Shown: one piece after another, positions 1-7,998 of the stretch
Position numbering within the stretch: the stretch's first letter is position 1
Layout: every line of letters starts with the position of its first letter
Assembly: GCF_900094585.1 (NCBI RefSeq)
Contig: NZ_FMAG01000001.1
Coordinates: forward strand, 1,068,530 to 1,132,529
Length of the DNA stretch: 64,000 nucleotides
Reading direction: 5' to 3'
DNA from: Martinezella multihospitum
GTDB taxonomy: Bacteria > Pseudomonadota > Alphaproteobacteria > Rhizobiales > Rhizobiaceae
The notes under the pieces: model-generated
Database searches by the model: none
What the model saw: only the letters and a program-made list of their open reading frames with translations
What the model was told of the DNA's origin: nothing
Translations under genes and position numbers: made by a program

Positions 1-741
1 GGCTTCGCCGCCAAATCCGGATATGGGTTTGGCGGCTGCCGCCGGGCTCTGCTCCTTCGGCGCTATCAGGCGGATATTGTCGATCGCGGCGAGGCCGTTG
101 ATCATCTCCGCGGCGATGCCTTGCGCCAAAACGGCGCTCTGGGCATCGCCGAGGGTATCGACAACAGGCAGAACTTCGATGACCGATTGACCCGATCCCA
201 AAACATCGCCGACGCGAGAGAAAAAGACAGTGACGCCAATAATGACGGCGATCGTACAGAGCATTGCCAGCGCGCCGAACGCCAAAACCTTGCGCGATCC
301 GCCTCGACCGTGTGTCCCAGCGCCATTTGCCGTGACACTTGCGTCGGAGACCGGCATATCCCGCTCTGCAGGCTGCGGTGCCGCACTCTCCTGCCTTGCG
401 GTTACTTCAGCGGTGAATAGATAGCCACGACCAGACACAAGCTTGATCATGTGCCGCTCAGTATCACCGAGCGCCATGCGGATTTCGCGAATGCATTGAA
501 ACAGGCTGTCTTCCCCGACATAGATCCCGGGCCAGACAGCGTCCATCAGTTCCTGCTTGCCGACAACGCGCCCGTTGTTCGCGACGAGGAAGCTCAGCAG
601 TTCAAAAGCTTTTGGGCGCAGCCGGATCGCGGAACCGTCAGGCCCGTGAAGCTCGGCACGATCTGGATCGAGACCGAATCCAGTAAAATAAAACACCTGC
701 TCCCAACGATCCTCAACTGTACCGTTTAAAATATAGCGCAA
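1..741 (-). CDS. CadC-like membrane-anchored winged-helix transcriptional regulator (partial, C-terminus beyond window)
   Basis: The frame is open from a TTG at 741-739 to the window edge, giving 247 codons with the C-terminus missing. Residues about 18-110 form an OmpR/CadC-type winged helix (RLRPKAFELLSFL, then the wing motif SGRGYLF). A Ser/Gly/Pro-rich linker follows, then one membrane helix at about 152-174. After it comes the start of a presumably periplasmic domain (EVLPVVD..., LAQGIAAEMINGL) like the TolB/cyclase-associated domains of rhizobial CadC-like proteins. Such proteins couple an envelope signal directly to DNA binding; the signal and target here are unknown. The start is uncertain: a GTG at 696-694 would remove 15 residues and still keep the whole DNA-binding domain. 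Confidence 0.8.
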   Translation of the reverse strand, partial: MRYILNGTVEDRWEQVFYFTGFGLDPDRAELHGPDGSAIRLRPKAFELLSFLVANNGRVVGKQELMDAVWPGIYVGEDSLFQCIREIRMALGDTERHMIKLVSGRGYLFTAEVTARQESAAPQPAERDMPVSDASVTANGAGTHGRGGSRKVLAFGALAMLCTIAVIIGVTVFFSRVGDVLGSGQSVIEVLPVVDTLGDAQSAVLAQGIAAEMINGLAAIDNIRLIAPKEQSPAAAAKPISGFGGEA

Positions 742-1146
742 TATAAGGAGAGCCTTGCTCAACAGTCAACGTGCCGAAGCCGCTACCAAGAAAAGGATCA
801 CATCGCTTGCTTGGCCGAGCGGCAAGCTCAATCGGAATTGGCCAAGTGCCAATTCTACCAACAAAATCAGAAATTTCAGAAAAATATCAGAAAATATCAG
901 AACCTTGCCGAGACCCTATCAGGACCTCACCGCCCTGCTCCGACTATTGTTTGAATAGATAATGAAAAATTACGGCGGTTGTTCATAAGCTGAGAGGAAG
1001 TGCTCAATATCGGCAAGAACGGCAGGGATATTCTTGATTGCAACCCGCTATTCTTCGGATTGTGCATTCTTCACGAGCATGATTGTCCCGGAACGGCATA
1101 GCAATGGCCGGGCGCCAGCCAGTCGCCAATCTTGAGAGAGCTTTCC
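742..1146. other. AT-rich divergent intergenic region without a gene
   Basis: About 400 bases separate the minus-strand regulator from the plus-strand gene at 1147. Only short overlapping frames with no family resemblance occur here. The stretch from about 840 to 970 is AT-rich and holds the phased repeats listed separately, so it is most likely promoter and operator DNA for one or both flanking genes. Confidence 0.6.
861..900. repeat. Four tandem ~10-bp AT-rich direct repeats
   Basis: Four successive 10-mers read acaaaatcag, aaatttcaga, aaaatatcag and aaaatatcag. The last two are identical, and a further ctatcagga lies at about 915. A spacing near one DNA turn places all copies on one helix face, as in multi-site activator arrays. 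The array lies between two divergently placed genes, the left one encoding a winged-helix regulator that could bind here. Binding by that protein is inference. Confidence 0.5.
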
Positions 1147-2133
1147 ATGGGAAAGGTGCTTGATTTTCGGGTACATCGGCCGGCAGGCGGCATATGTGCA
1201 AACCGGGCATTGCCGGCCGGCGAGGCGGACGCTCTGTTCGAGCCGGTGGCATTTTCCCAGGCCGTCTCACGATTGGCCCGTAGTTTCGTTGCGGTTCACG
1301 AGGCTTCGCCGCGAACCGCAGCACTTTTCGCAACACAGCAACGTTGGCTCCTTTGCCACGCCGCACTGGGTGACTACTTTCGAACAATTCGCGAGTCCGG
1401 AGCAGGACTGACCCGGCGCGGCCTTGGAAATCTCGCTCTGCAATATGCGATTGCCAGCCGCAACACGGCCTATGCTTTCTTTGACGAAGCCTTGCAATAT
1501 GATGTCGTTCGCCCGATCATCGCTCCCAACGGTCTGCCATCGGAGCAGGTAGCGCCGGCGCCGTTCACACTGCAGATGCTGGCTCACTGGTATAGCGTAC
1601 ATTTTCAAGCTCTCGATCTCATCAGCGGCGGCGGCAGGGTGGCCAGGTTCCACGCCGAGCCGGAAAACCTGCTGGCATTGGTGCAGCCGATTGCGGCGCA
1701 TGCACTTCTGACGAGCCCCGCAATTCGCAGCCCCGGTCCGCTCTATACGATCTTCACCTGGGCCGATGCCGGCGGGCTGCTGATGGACCGGCTGATCGCC
1801 GGAATAGAACCCGAAGTGCTGGCCGGACAAGGCAGGCTCCTGACGGATGTGAGCTCGATTTCCTATCTGGCTCAATCATTCGGTCTGTCGCGAGCCCATA
1901 CCAGTCGCAAGCTTGCCGCGGCAGAATCGATCGGAGGCGTCGGCTGGAGCGGCCGGCGTGGCCGCTCCCAATTGTGGATCTCGCGCGGCTTTTATGAGGA
2001 ATATGCGCACGCGCATGCCCGCAAGCTGCTCATCCTTGATGAAGCTTTCACCAATGCATTGTCGGCTTTGGAGCCGCTCTCCGAAAAATCGGTGGCGGCC
2101 GCCGATAGAGGATTGACGGAAGAGTGGGCCTGA
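1147..2133 (+). CDS. Unrecognised protein with C-terminal helix-turn-helix-like segment
   Basis: The 328-residue protein is not one I can name. It is soluble, with no signal peptide or membrane helix. Residues about 240-290 (SISYLAQSFGLSRAHTSRKL, then a glycine/arginine turn) look like a recognition-helix region followed by a wing, so a transcriptional regulator is plausible. The ATG at 1147 is chosen over an in-frame TTG at 1132 because GAGAG lies a few bases upstream. A hairpin just after the stop separates it from the convergent LysR gene. Confidence 0.6.
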   Translation: MGKVLDFRVHRPAGGICANRALPAGEADALFEPVAFSQAVSRLARSFVAVHEASPRTAALFATQQRWLLCHAALGDYFRTIRESGAGLTRRGLGNLALQYAIASRNTAYAFFDEALQYDVVRPIIAPNGLPSEQVAPAPFTLQMLAHWYSVHFQALDLISGGGRVARFHAEPENLLALVQPIAAHALLTSPAIRSPGPLYTIFTWADAGGLLMDRLIAGIEPEVLAGQGRLLTDVSSISYLAQSFGLSRAHTSRKLAAAESIGGVGWSGRRGRSQLWISRGFYEEYAHAHARKLLILDEAFTNALSALEPLSEKSVAAADRGLTEEWA

Positions 2134-2135
2134 GG

Positions 2136-2164
2136 AAGCGCCTTCGCAATTCCAAGGCGGCTTT
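2136..2164. terminator. Bidirectional hairpin between convergent genes
   Basis: AAGCGCCTT (2136-2144) pairs with AAGGCGGCTT (2154-2163) with one bulged base and a 9-base loop. It lies between the stops of the gene ending at 2133 and the LysR gene ending at 2190. There is only a weak T-rich tail (tttgtctt), so termination efficiency is uncertain. Confidence 0.45.
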
Positions 2165-2189
2165 GTCTTCGGCGTGTTGGCTGCCGTCG

Positions 2190-3140
2190 TCACAGTCCCC
2201 AGATCACCGATTCCTCATGGCGTTTGATGAGATGCCGCAGATCCTGGAACCCGGCGCGGACGAATTCGGCAAACTGGTCGACGGCGGGCGCACGCGGGGC
2301 GTCGATGCGCTTGAGGATCGCCAGCGCGCGTTCCGGATGGGGAATGGTGATGGGCAGTGCGGTGATGGTCTTTTCCTTGCGCTGCGCGAAAACGACGCTG
2401 TGCGGCATGATGGTCAGCGCATCCGCCGATTTCAGATAATTGATCACGCTCATCAGCGAGCCGCCGGTGTAGCGGATCTTGATCTCGGTTGCGCCGAAGG
2501 AGAGCAGCAGCGCGCGTAAGTCCGCCAGCAACGGGCTTCCCGGCGGAGGGGCAATCCAGGGATAGTCGAGCAGGTGGCTCGGCTGTGGCCGGCGCTTCAG
2601 AAGCAGCGGATGAGTTACCCGGCAGGCCACGACATTGCGGCCCGGCAAAATCTGCTGGAATTCGAGCCCGGAACCCTCGTCGAGTATGTCGATCGGGCAG
2701 ATGGCCAGATCGATCTGGTCAGCCTTCAACGCGGCGCGCAGATCCGGGAAATAGCCGTAGCTTTGGTCGATGCGCACGTCCGGATGGCTTGTCTGAAACT
2801 CCGCACACAGCCGGGCAATCAGTGCATCCATGAAGAAGGGCGTGCCACCGATCCGCACGACGCCGCTCTTGCCGACGCGGAAGCTTTCGACGAGGTCGGA
2901 GGCCTTGTGCGAGGCTGCCAGCATGACGAGACCGTGCTCGGCGAGCGATAGACCAAGCGGTGTCGGCTGCAACGGTCGGCGGCCCTTGACGAAGAGCGGC
3001 TCGCCTACGCGTTTCTCCAACATGGAGAGGGTGCGCGAGACGGCGGGCTGTGCCAGGCCGAGCAGCGCTGCGCCTTCGGTGACGCCGCCGGTCTTTACAA
3101 CGGCTGCAAGCTGGATCAGGTGGCGCTCGTCTATCTTCAT
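2190..3140 (-). CDS. LysR-family regulator of the adjacent aromatic catabolic operon
   Basis: The 316-residue protein starts with a LysR winged helix (residues 1-65; AALLGLAQPAVSRTLSML is the helix-turn-helix). An effector-binding domain follows from about 90 to 300. LysR proteins next to aromatic operons usually bind a pathway intermediate and activate the divergent genes while repressing themselves. It is transcribed away from the hydroxyquinol operon, with under 100 bp between the start codons. A dyad overlapping its own ATG fits autoregulation. The inducer is not visible; an aromatic substrate or an intermediate of the hydroxyquinol pathway is likely. Confidence 0.88.
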   Translation of the reverse strand: MKIDERHLIQLAAVVKTGGVTEGAALLGLAQPAVSRTLSMLEKRVGEPLFVKGRRPLQPTPLGLSLAEHGLVMLAASHKASDLVESFRVGKSGVVRIGGTPFFMDALIARLCAEFQTSHPDVRIDQSYGYFPDLRAALKADQIDLAICPIDILDEGSGLEFQQILPGRNVVACRVTHPLLLKRRPQPSHLLDYPWIAPPPGSPLLADLRALLLSFGATEIKIRYTGGSLMSVINYLKSADALTIMPHSVVFAQRKEKTITALPITIPHPERALAILKRIDAPRAPAVDQFAEFVRAGFQDLRHLIKRHEESVIWGL

Positions 3141-3168
3141 AACGATCCGTTATATTGTTTCGTAACAA
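3139..3168. promoter_or_regulatory. Candidate LysR operator in the divergent promoter
   Basis: A perfect inverted repeat ATAACG-atc-CGTTAT (3139-3153) overlaps the LysR start codon. A second near-palindrome, TTGTTTCGTAACAA (3155-3168), follows directly. Two adjacent dyads in a short divergent intergenic region are typical of the recognition and activation sites of LysR regulators. The assignment rests on position and symmetry only. Confidence 0.5.
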
Positions 3169-3237
3169 AATCATCAATCCATGCGTGCCGGCCTGCTAGT
3201 ATCAAATCAGATACACGGCGGATCGTGGAGGATGAGC

Positions 3238-4113
3238 ATGGCGGAGCGTGCAAAGGCGCTCACATTCAGCGAGGCGACGTCGGCGGAGGTTTTCTCCGAA
3301 CGTTTCTCAGCCGGCAGGGACGGCAATCTGTCGCGGCTGATCGCTGCCGCCGTCATCCATGTTCACGATCTTATCAAGCAGTTTCGCCCGACCCAGGATG
3401 AGTGGCGCAAGGTCATCGCGTTCCTGACTGACGTGGGCCATGCCTCGGACGAGAGGCGACAGGAATGGGTGCTTCTCTCCGACCTTATCGGCGCGTCGGC
3501 GCTGGTCGAGGAAATCAATTCGCGGCGGCCGAAAGCGGCAACGCCGAATACCGTTCGCGGGCCGTTTTTCCGCAATGACGCGCCGGAGAGGGTGTCGGGT
3601 TCGTCGATCTCGCTCGACGGTATCGGCGAGCTGCTGGCGGTCTCCGTGCGGGTGCAGGATCTCGATGGCCTGCCGATCGCAGACGCCGAAGTGGTGACTT
3701 GGCAGGCCAATGCTGAGGGCTTCTACGAGAACCAGCAGCCGGACTTGCAGCCGGAACATAATCTGCGCGGCCTGTTCCGCACTGATACCGACGGACGTCT
3801 CCACTATCGCTCCGTCATGCCGTCGGGTTATGGCGTGCCGGATGACGGGCCGGTCGGGCGGCTGCTCGCTGAGGCAGGCTATCCGCTGCGTCGTCCGGCA
3901 AACCTGCATTTCGTCGTCCGTGCCAAGGGCTTCGAGACGATCACCACCCACATCTACGATGCGAACGATCCACATCTTGGTGAAGATGCCCTGTTCGGGG
4001 TGCGGCCTGAGCTCATTGTCTGCTTCGAGCCCGCGGAGATCGACGGACAGCGTGCCAAGGCGGTGAGCCTGACCTTCGTCATGGTGAGAACAAAGCCGGG
4101 GAGGGCAGCATGA
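3238..4113 (+). CDS. Intradiol ring-cleavage dioxygenase-like protein with an altered iron site
   Basis: The 291-residue protein has the intradiol dioxygenase layout: N-terminal helical dimer domain to about residue 100, then the beta-sandwich catalytic domain. In hydroxyquinol/catechol dioxygenases, two Tyr and two His bind Fe(III). Tyr163 (GFYENQ) and Tyr198 (PSGYGVPDDGP) are present. The usual HxH appears as Asn222-Leu-His224 (RPANLHF), so one iron ligand is replaced. The intact paralogue is in the same operon at 11726. The ATG at 3238 has GTGGAGG 6 bases upstream; longer in-frame starts lack this. It may be inactive, use another metal arrangement, or have a non-catalytic role. It overlaps the next gene by ATGA. 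Confidence 0.82.
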   Translation: MAERAKALTFSEATSAEVFSERFSAGRDGNLSRLIAAAVIHVHDLIKQFRPTQDEWRKVIAFLTDVGHASDERRQEWVLLSDLIGASALVEEINSRRPKAATPNTVRGPFFRNDAPERVSGSSISLDGIGELLAVSVRVQDLDGLPIADAEVVTWQANAEGFYENQQPDLQPEHNLRGLFRTDTDGRLHYRSVMPSGYGVPDDGPVGRLLAEAGYPLRRPANLHFVVRAKGFETITTHIYDANDPHLGEDALFGVRPELIVCFEPAEIDGQRAKAVSLTFVMVRTKPGRAA

Positions 4114-5171
4114 TCCAAGATTTTTCCTATGCGGGCAGCCCAGCCCAGATCGTCTTCGGTGCCGGCAGCCGCAGCAGGGTGGCGGAGTGGGTCGCAAAAG
4201 CCGGCTGCAAGCGGGCCTTGGTGCTCTCGACGCCGCATCAGAAGGCGGATGCGGAAGCACTGGCCGAAGAGATCGGGCCACTTGCCTGCGGCGTCTTTTC
4301 AGGTGCCACCATGCACACGCCTGTCGAGGTGACCGAGGCGGCGATGCGGGTGGTAGCGGAAACCGGAGCTGACTGTGTCGTCTCGCTCGGCGGCGGGTCG
4401 ACCACTGGGCTCGGCAAGGCGATTGCTTATCGTACTGATCTTCTGCAGATCGTCGTTCCCACCACCTATGCCGGGTCGGAGGTAACGCCGATCCTCGGGC
4501 AGACCGAAGGCGGCCGCAAGACGACGGTACGCGATGCCAAGATATTGCCGGAGATCGTCATCTACGATCCCTCGCTGACGCTCGGCCTGCCTGTTGCCAT
4601 GAGCGTGACGAGCGGTCTCAACGCCATGGCGCATGCCGTCGAAGGGCTTTACGCTCGGGACCGCAATCCGATTTCGAGCCTGATGGCGCTCGAAGGCTTA
4701 AGGGCTTTTGCCCGAAGCCTGCCCGTTATCGTCAATGATCCGAAAAATGTGGAGGCGCGCAGCGATGCGCTTTATGGCGCCTGGCTTTGCGGCTCGGTGC
4801 TCGGCACGGTCGGCATGGCGTTGCACCACAAGATTTGCCATACGCTCGGCGGTTCCTTCGATACGCCGCATGCTGAAACCCATGCGGTGATGCTGCCGCA
4901 CACGGCCGCTTTCAACGCGACGGCTGCGGTATCGGAACTGGCGGAGGCGGCCGGCATTTTCGGCGGCTCCATCGGCGGAGGCCTCTGGGATTTCGCCAAG
5001 GCAATCGGATCGCCGTTGTCGCTGAAGGAGTTCGGGCTGACGGAAGCGGATCTCGATCGCGCGGCTGCGATTGCCGTCGAGAATCCATACTGGAATCCGC
5101 GGCCGATCGACCGGGGATCGATCCGCCAGCTGCTGCAGGACGCCTGGGAGGGTCGGCGGCCAACGGACTGA
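4110..5171 (+). CDS. Maleylacetate reductase
   Basis: This 353-residue protein belongs to the iron-containing alcohol dehydrogenase fold in its maleylacetate reductase branch. That enzyme reduces maleylacetate to 3-oxoadipate with NAD(P)H. The nucleotide-binding loop is SLGGGSTTGLGKAIA, and the family-typical HHKICHTLGG...HAETHAVMLPH stretch is at about 232-256. Maleylacetate is the product of hydroxyquinol 1,2-cleavage, so the gene supplies the step after the dioxygenases of this operon. It starts inside the previous gene (ATGA overlap), which suggests translational coupling. Confidence 0.92.
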   Translation: MIQDFSYAGSPAQIVFGAGSRSRVAEWVAKAGCKRALVLSTPHQKADAEALAEEIGPLACGVFSGATMHTPVEVTEAAMRVVAETGADCVVSLGGGSTTGLGKAIAYRTDLLQIVVPTTYAGSEVTPILGQTEGGRKTTVRDAKILPEIVIYDPSLTLGLPVAMSVTSGLNAMAHAVEGLYARDRNPISSLMALEGLRAFARSLPVIVNDPKNVEARSDALYGAWLCGSVLGTVGMALHHKICHTLGGSFDTPHAETHAVMLPHTAAFNATAAVSELAEAAGIFGGSIGGGLWDFAKAIGSPLSLKEFGLTEADLDRAAAIAVENPYWNPRPIDRGSIRQLLQDAWEGRRPTD

Positions 5172-5225
5172 ATATAGCGCCTGCGGGCGCGCGCTTTGGG
5201 AGAAGAGACAATGAGGGGAGGAAAC

Positions 5226-6506
5226 ATGTTCACGAGACGCGATTTTCTGAAGACAACGGCTGCCGGCAGCGCGCTGATTGCCACCTCGGGGCTGGCTATG
5301 CCGGCGATTGCCAAGAATGCGGCAATCAAGCTCGGCTATGTCAGCCCGCAGACGGGGCCGCTCGCGGCCTTCGGCGAAGCCGACAAATTCGTCATCGATG
5401 CCTTTCTGGCGACGACGAAGGCAAAGGGTTTGAACTACGAGGTCGTGGTGAAGGACAGCCAGTCCAACCCGAACCGTGCCGCCGAAGTCGCGAAGGAACT
5501 GATCGTCGACAGCCAGATCAACCTGATGCTGGTCTCCTCGACGCCGGAAACGACCAATCCGGTCTCCACCACCTGCGAGGCGGAAGAGATGCCCTGCATT
5601 TCCACGGTCGCGCCCTGGCAGCCCTGGTTCATCGGCCAGCAGGGCAATCCGGGCGACCCGGCCTCCTGGAAGCCCTTCAACTATACCTACCATTTCTTCT
5701 GGGGCCTGGAAGACATCATCGCTGTTTTTACCGGCATGTGGAGCCAGATCGACACCAACAAGAAGGTCGGCGGCCTGTTCCCGAACGATGGCGACGGTAA
5801 TGCCTGGGGCGACAAGGTCGTCGGCTTTCCGCCGGTTCTCGACAAGCTCGGCTACGGGCTGACCGATACCGGCCGCTATCAGAACCTGACGGATGATTTC
5901 TCGGCGCAGATCAATGCCTTCAAGCAGGCGGGCACAGATATCCTCACCGGTGTGATGATCCCGCCCGATCTCACCACCTTCTGGAACCAGGCCAAGCAGC
6001 AGGGTCTGAAGCCGAAGGTGGCTTCCATCGGCAAGGCGCTTCTTTTCCCGCAGACGGTCGAGGCGCTGGGGAATGCCGGACACAATCTGTCGACCGAGGT
6101 TTGGTGGACCCCGACACATCCGTTCAAATCGTCGTTGACGGGGGAGACCGCCGCCGCGGTTGCGGCTGCCTTCACCAAGGCGACCGGTCGCCCTTGGACT
6201 CAGCCGATCGGCTTTGCTCATGCGCTCTTCGAGCTCGCCGTCGATGTGACGAAGCGGGCGGGGGATGCGGGCGATGCCGAAGCGGTCGCCAAGGCGATCG
6301 GTGAAACCAAGCTCGATACGCTCGTCGGTCCGATTGCCTGGGGCAATGAGAAGCTACCGCCGTTCGCCCAGAAGAATGTCGCCAAGACGCCGCTGGTCGG
6401 CGGCCAATGGCGACTGAAATCGGGTGGCGGCTACGATCTCGTCGTCGTCGAAAACGGGCTGGCACCGAACGTGCCGCTTGGCGGCAAGCTCGAAGCCCTG
6501 GTGTGA
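5226..6506 (+). CDS. Branched-chain/aromatic-type ABC transporter substrate-binding protein
   Basis: The 426-residue periplasmic binding protein opens with a Tat-like signal (TRRDFLKTTAAGSALIAT, ending near AMPAIA). The mature part begins AIKLGYVSPQTGPLAAFG, the usual start of a LivJ-type (Peripla_BP_6) domain. It is the receptor of the importer encoded by the next four genes. In an operon for hydroxyquinol breakdown it probably binds an aromatic acid or phenolic compound rather than an amino acid. The ATG at 5226 is chosen over 5196 because GGGGAGG lies directly upstream and the twin-arginine signal then starts the protein. Confidence 0.9.
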   Translation: MFTRRDFLKTTAAGSALIATSGLAMPAIAKNAAIKLGYVSPQTGPLAAFGEADKFVIDAFLATTKAKGLNYEVVVKDSQSNPNRAAEVAKELIVDSQINLMLVSSTPETTNPVSTTCEAEEMPCISTVAPWQPWFIGQQGNPGDPASWKPFNYTYHFFWGLEDIIAVFTGMWSQIDTNKKVGGLFPNDGDGNAWGDKVVGFPPVLDKLGYGLTDTGRYQNLTDDFSAQINAFKQAGTDILTGVMIPPDLTTFWNQAKQQGLKPKVASIGKALLFPQTVEALGNAGHNLSTEVWWTPTHPFKSSLTGETAAAVAAAFTKATGRPWTQPIGFAHALFELAVDVTKRAGDAGDAEAVAKAIGETKLDTLVGPIAWGNEKLPPFAQKNVAKTPLVGGQWRLKSGGGYDLVVVENGLAPNVPLGGKLEALV

Positions 6507-6556
6507 AAGGAGAGCTGCCCGACACTCGATCGGGCGGCCTCCAACGGAGAACGACA

Positions 6557-7276
6557 ATGCCCATACTGGAGTTGAACGGAGTCTCAAAATCTTTCGGCGC
6601 GTTGGTCGTTGCCGAGGATATCGGGTTCTCTGTGGAGCCTGGCGAGGCGCTCGGCGTCATCGGGCCGAACGGCGCCGGCAAATCGACGCTGTTCAACCTC
6701 ATCAACGGCAATCTCTCCGTCGCCCGCGGATCGATCCAGTTCGATGGCCGCGATGTGACCCACACGCCGCCGATGCAGCGCTGTCTTGCGGGCATGGGCC
6801 GCACCTTCCAGATTCCGCAGCCTTTCGAGCGTCTGACGACTTACGAAAACCTGCTGGTCGCCGGCGCATTCGGTGCCAAGGCGCGGGAAAGCGATGTCGC
6901 AGCTCTCTGTGCCGATATCCTCGTCGAAACCGGCCTGATCGCCAAGGCCAATGTACCGGCCGGATCGCTGACCTTGCTCGAACGCAAGCGGCTGGAGCTT
7001 GCGCGCGCGCTCGCGACCCAGCCGAAGCTGCTGCTTCTCGATGAGATCGCCGGCGGCTTGACGGAAGGCGAATGCCGTCAACTGGTTGCGACGATCAAGC
7101 GGGTGCACCAACGCGGCATCGCCATCATCTGGATCGAACATGTGCTGCACGCCCTGACGGCGGTGGTCGAGCGCATCCTCGTTCTCAATTTCGGCCGGGT
7201 GATCGGCATCGGAGAGCCTGACACCATCATGGCCTCGAGCGAGGTGCGCGAAATTTATCTGGGGATGGAGGTCTGA
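6557..7276 (+). CDS. ABC transporter ATP-binding protein, LivG type
   Basis: The 239-residue ATPase of the importer has Walker A GPNGAGKST near residue 37 and Walker B LLLLDEIAGGL. The signature region is degenerate (LLERKRLELARALA instead of LSGGQ), as is common for LivG-type subunits. The C-terminal family feature around IIWIEHVLHAL is present. It works as a heterodimer with the LivF-type subunit that begins on its stop codon. The ATG at 6557 gives the standard family N-terminus; the longer frame starting inside the previous gene is not supported. Confidence 0.92.
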   Translation: MPILELNGVSKSFGALVVAEDIGFSVEPGEALGVIGPNGAGKSTLFNLINGNLSVARGSIQFDGRDVTHTPPMQRCLAGMGRTFQIPQPFERLTTYENLLVAGAFGAKARESDVAALCADILVETGLIAKANVPAGSLTLLERKRLELARALATQPKLLLLDEIAGGLTEGECRQLVATIKRVHQRGIAIIWIEHVLHALTAVVERILVLNFGRVIGIGEPDTIMASSEVREIYLGMEV

Positions 7277-7998
7277 TGGCAAGCCTTGTTGAAACCCGCG
7301 ACCTTATGGCTTCCTATGGCGATTTCCAGGCCGTGCTCGGCGTCGATTTGCATCTGGAGGCCGGCGAAACCATTGCCGTCATCGGCGCGAACGGCGCCGG
7401 CAAGTCGACGTTGATGCGCTCGATTGCGGGTGTGATCGCCAACAAGCCCGAGATGGTCCTGTATCGTGGCGAGCCGATCGGTGCCCTAGCCGCATCCGAC
7501 GTGGTGCGGCGCGGCATCGCGCTCGTGCCGGAGGGACGAAAGCTGTTCTCGTCGTTGACGGTGGAGGAGAATCTGCAGATCGGCCGTTATGGCCGCCGGA
7601 TCGCTGGGCCATGGACGCTCGACAGCATCTACACGCTGTTTCCGATCCTGAAGGAACGGCGCCGTAATCCGGCGACGGCGCTTTCAGGCGGCCAGCAGCA
7701 GATGGTGGCGATCGGCCGAGCGCTGATGTCCAACCCCGAAGTTCTTCTCTGCGACGAGCTGAGCCTCGGCTTGGCCCCCGTAGTCATCAAGGACATCTAT
7801 ACCGCCTTCACGCATATCCGCGCGGTGGGTGCCGCCATCGTCATCGTCGAGCAGGATATTGCCCAGGCGCTGAAGGTTGCCGACCGCGTCTATTGCATGA
7901 TGGAGGGCCGCATCACCCTGACAGGCCGACCGGCCGAGCTTGATCGCGCCGAAATTCACGCGGCCTATTTCGGAGCGGACACCCATGAACTGGCTTGA
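7276..7998 (+). CDS. ABC transporter ATP-binding protein, LivF type
   Basis: The 240-residue ATPase has Walker A GANGAGKST, Q-loop region VPEGRKLFSSLTVEENL typical of LivF, signature LSGGQQQMVAIGRAL and Walker B VLLCDELSLGLAP. It pairs with the LivG-type subunit to power uptake. Its ATG overlaps the stop of the preceding gene, and it overlaps the following permease gene by 14 bases, so the four membrane-complex genes are translationally coupled. Confidence 0.93.
   Translation: MASLVETRDLMASYGDFQAVLGVDLHLEAGETIAVIGANGAGKSTLMRSIAGVIANKPEMVLYRGEPIGALAASDVVRRGIALVPEGRKLFSSLTVEENLQIGRYGRRIAGPWTLDSIYTLFPILKERRRNPATALSGGQQQMVAIGRALMSNPEVLLCDELSLGLAPVVIKDIYTAFTHIRAVGAAIVIVEQDIAQALKVADRVYCMMEGRITLTGRPAELDRAEIHAAYFGADTHELA

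Noticed and set aside
861..900. CRISPR-like array
   Set aside because: The repeats are only 10 bp, directly adjacent, with no spacers and no cas genes nearby.
755..962. Small proteins encoded in the AT-rich region
   Set aside because: Two short overlapping frames have no ribosome site, no family resemblance and composition like non-coding DNA.
4698..6221. 507-residue open frame on the minus strand
   Set aside because: It is antisense to the maleylacetate reductase and binding-protein genes, whose families are clear, and its translation has no family features.
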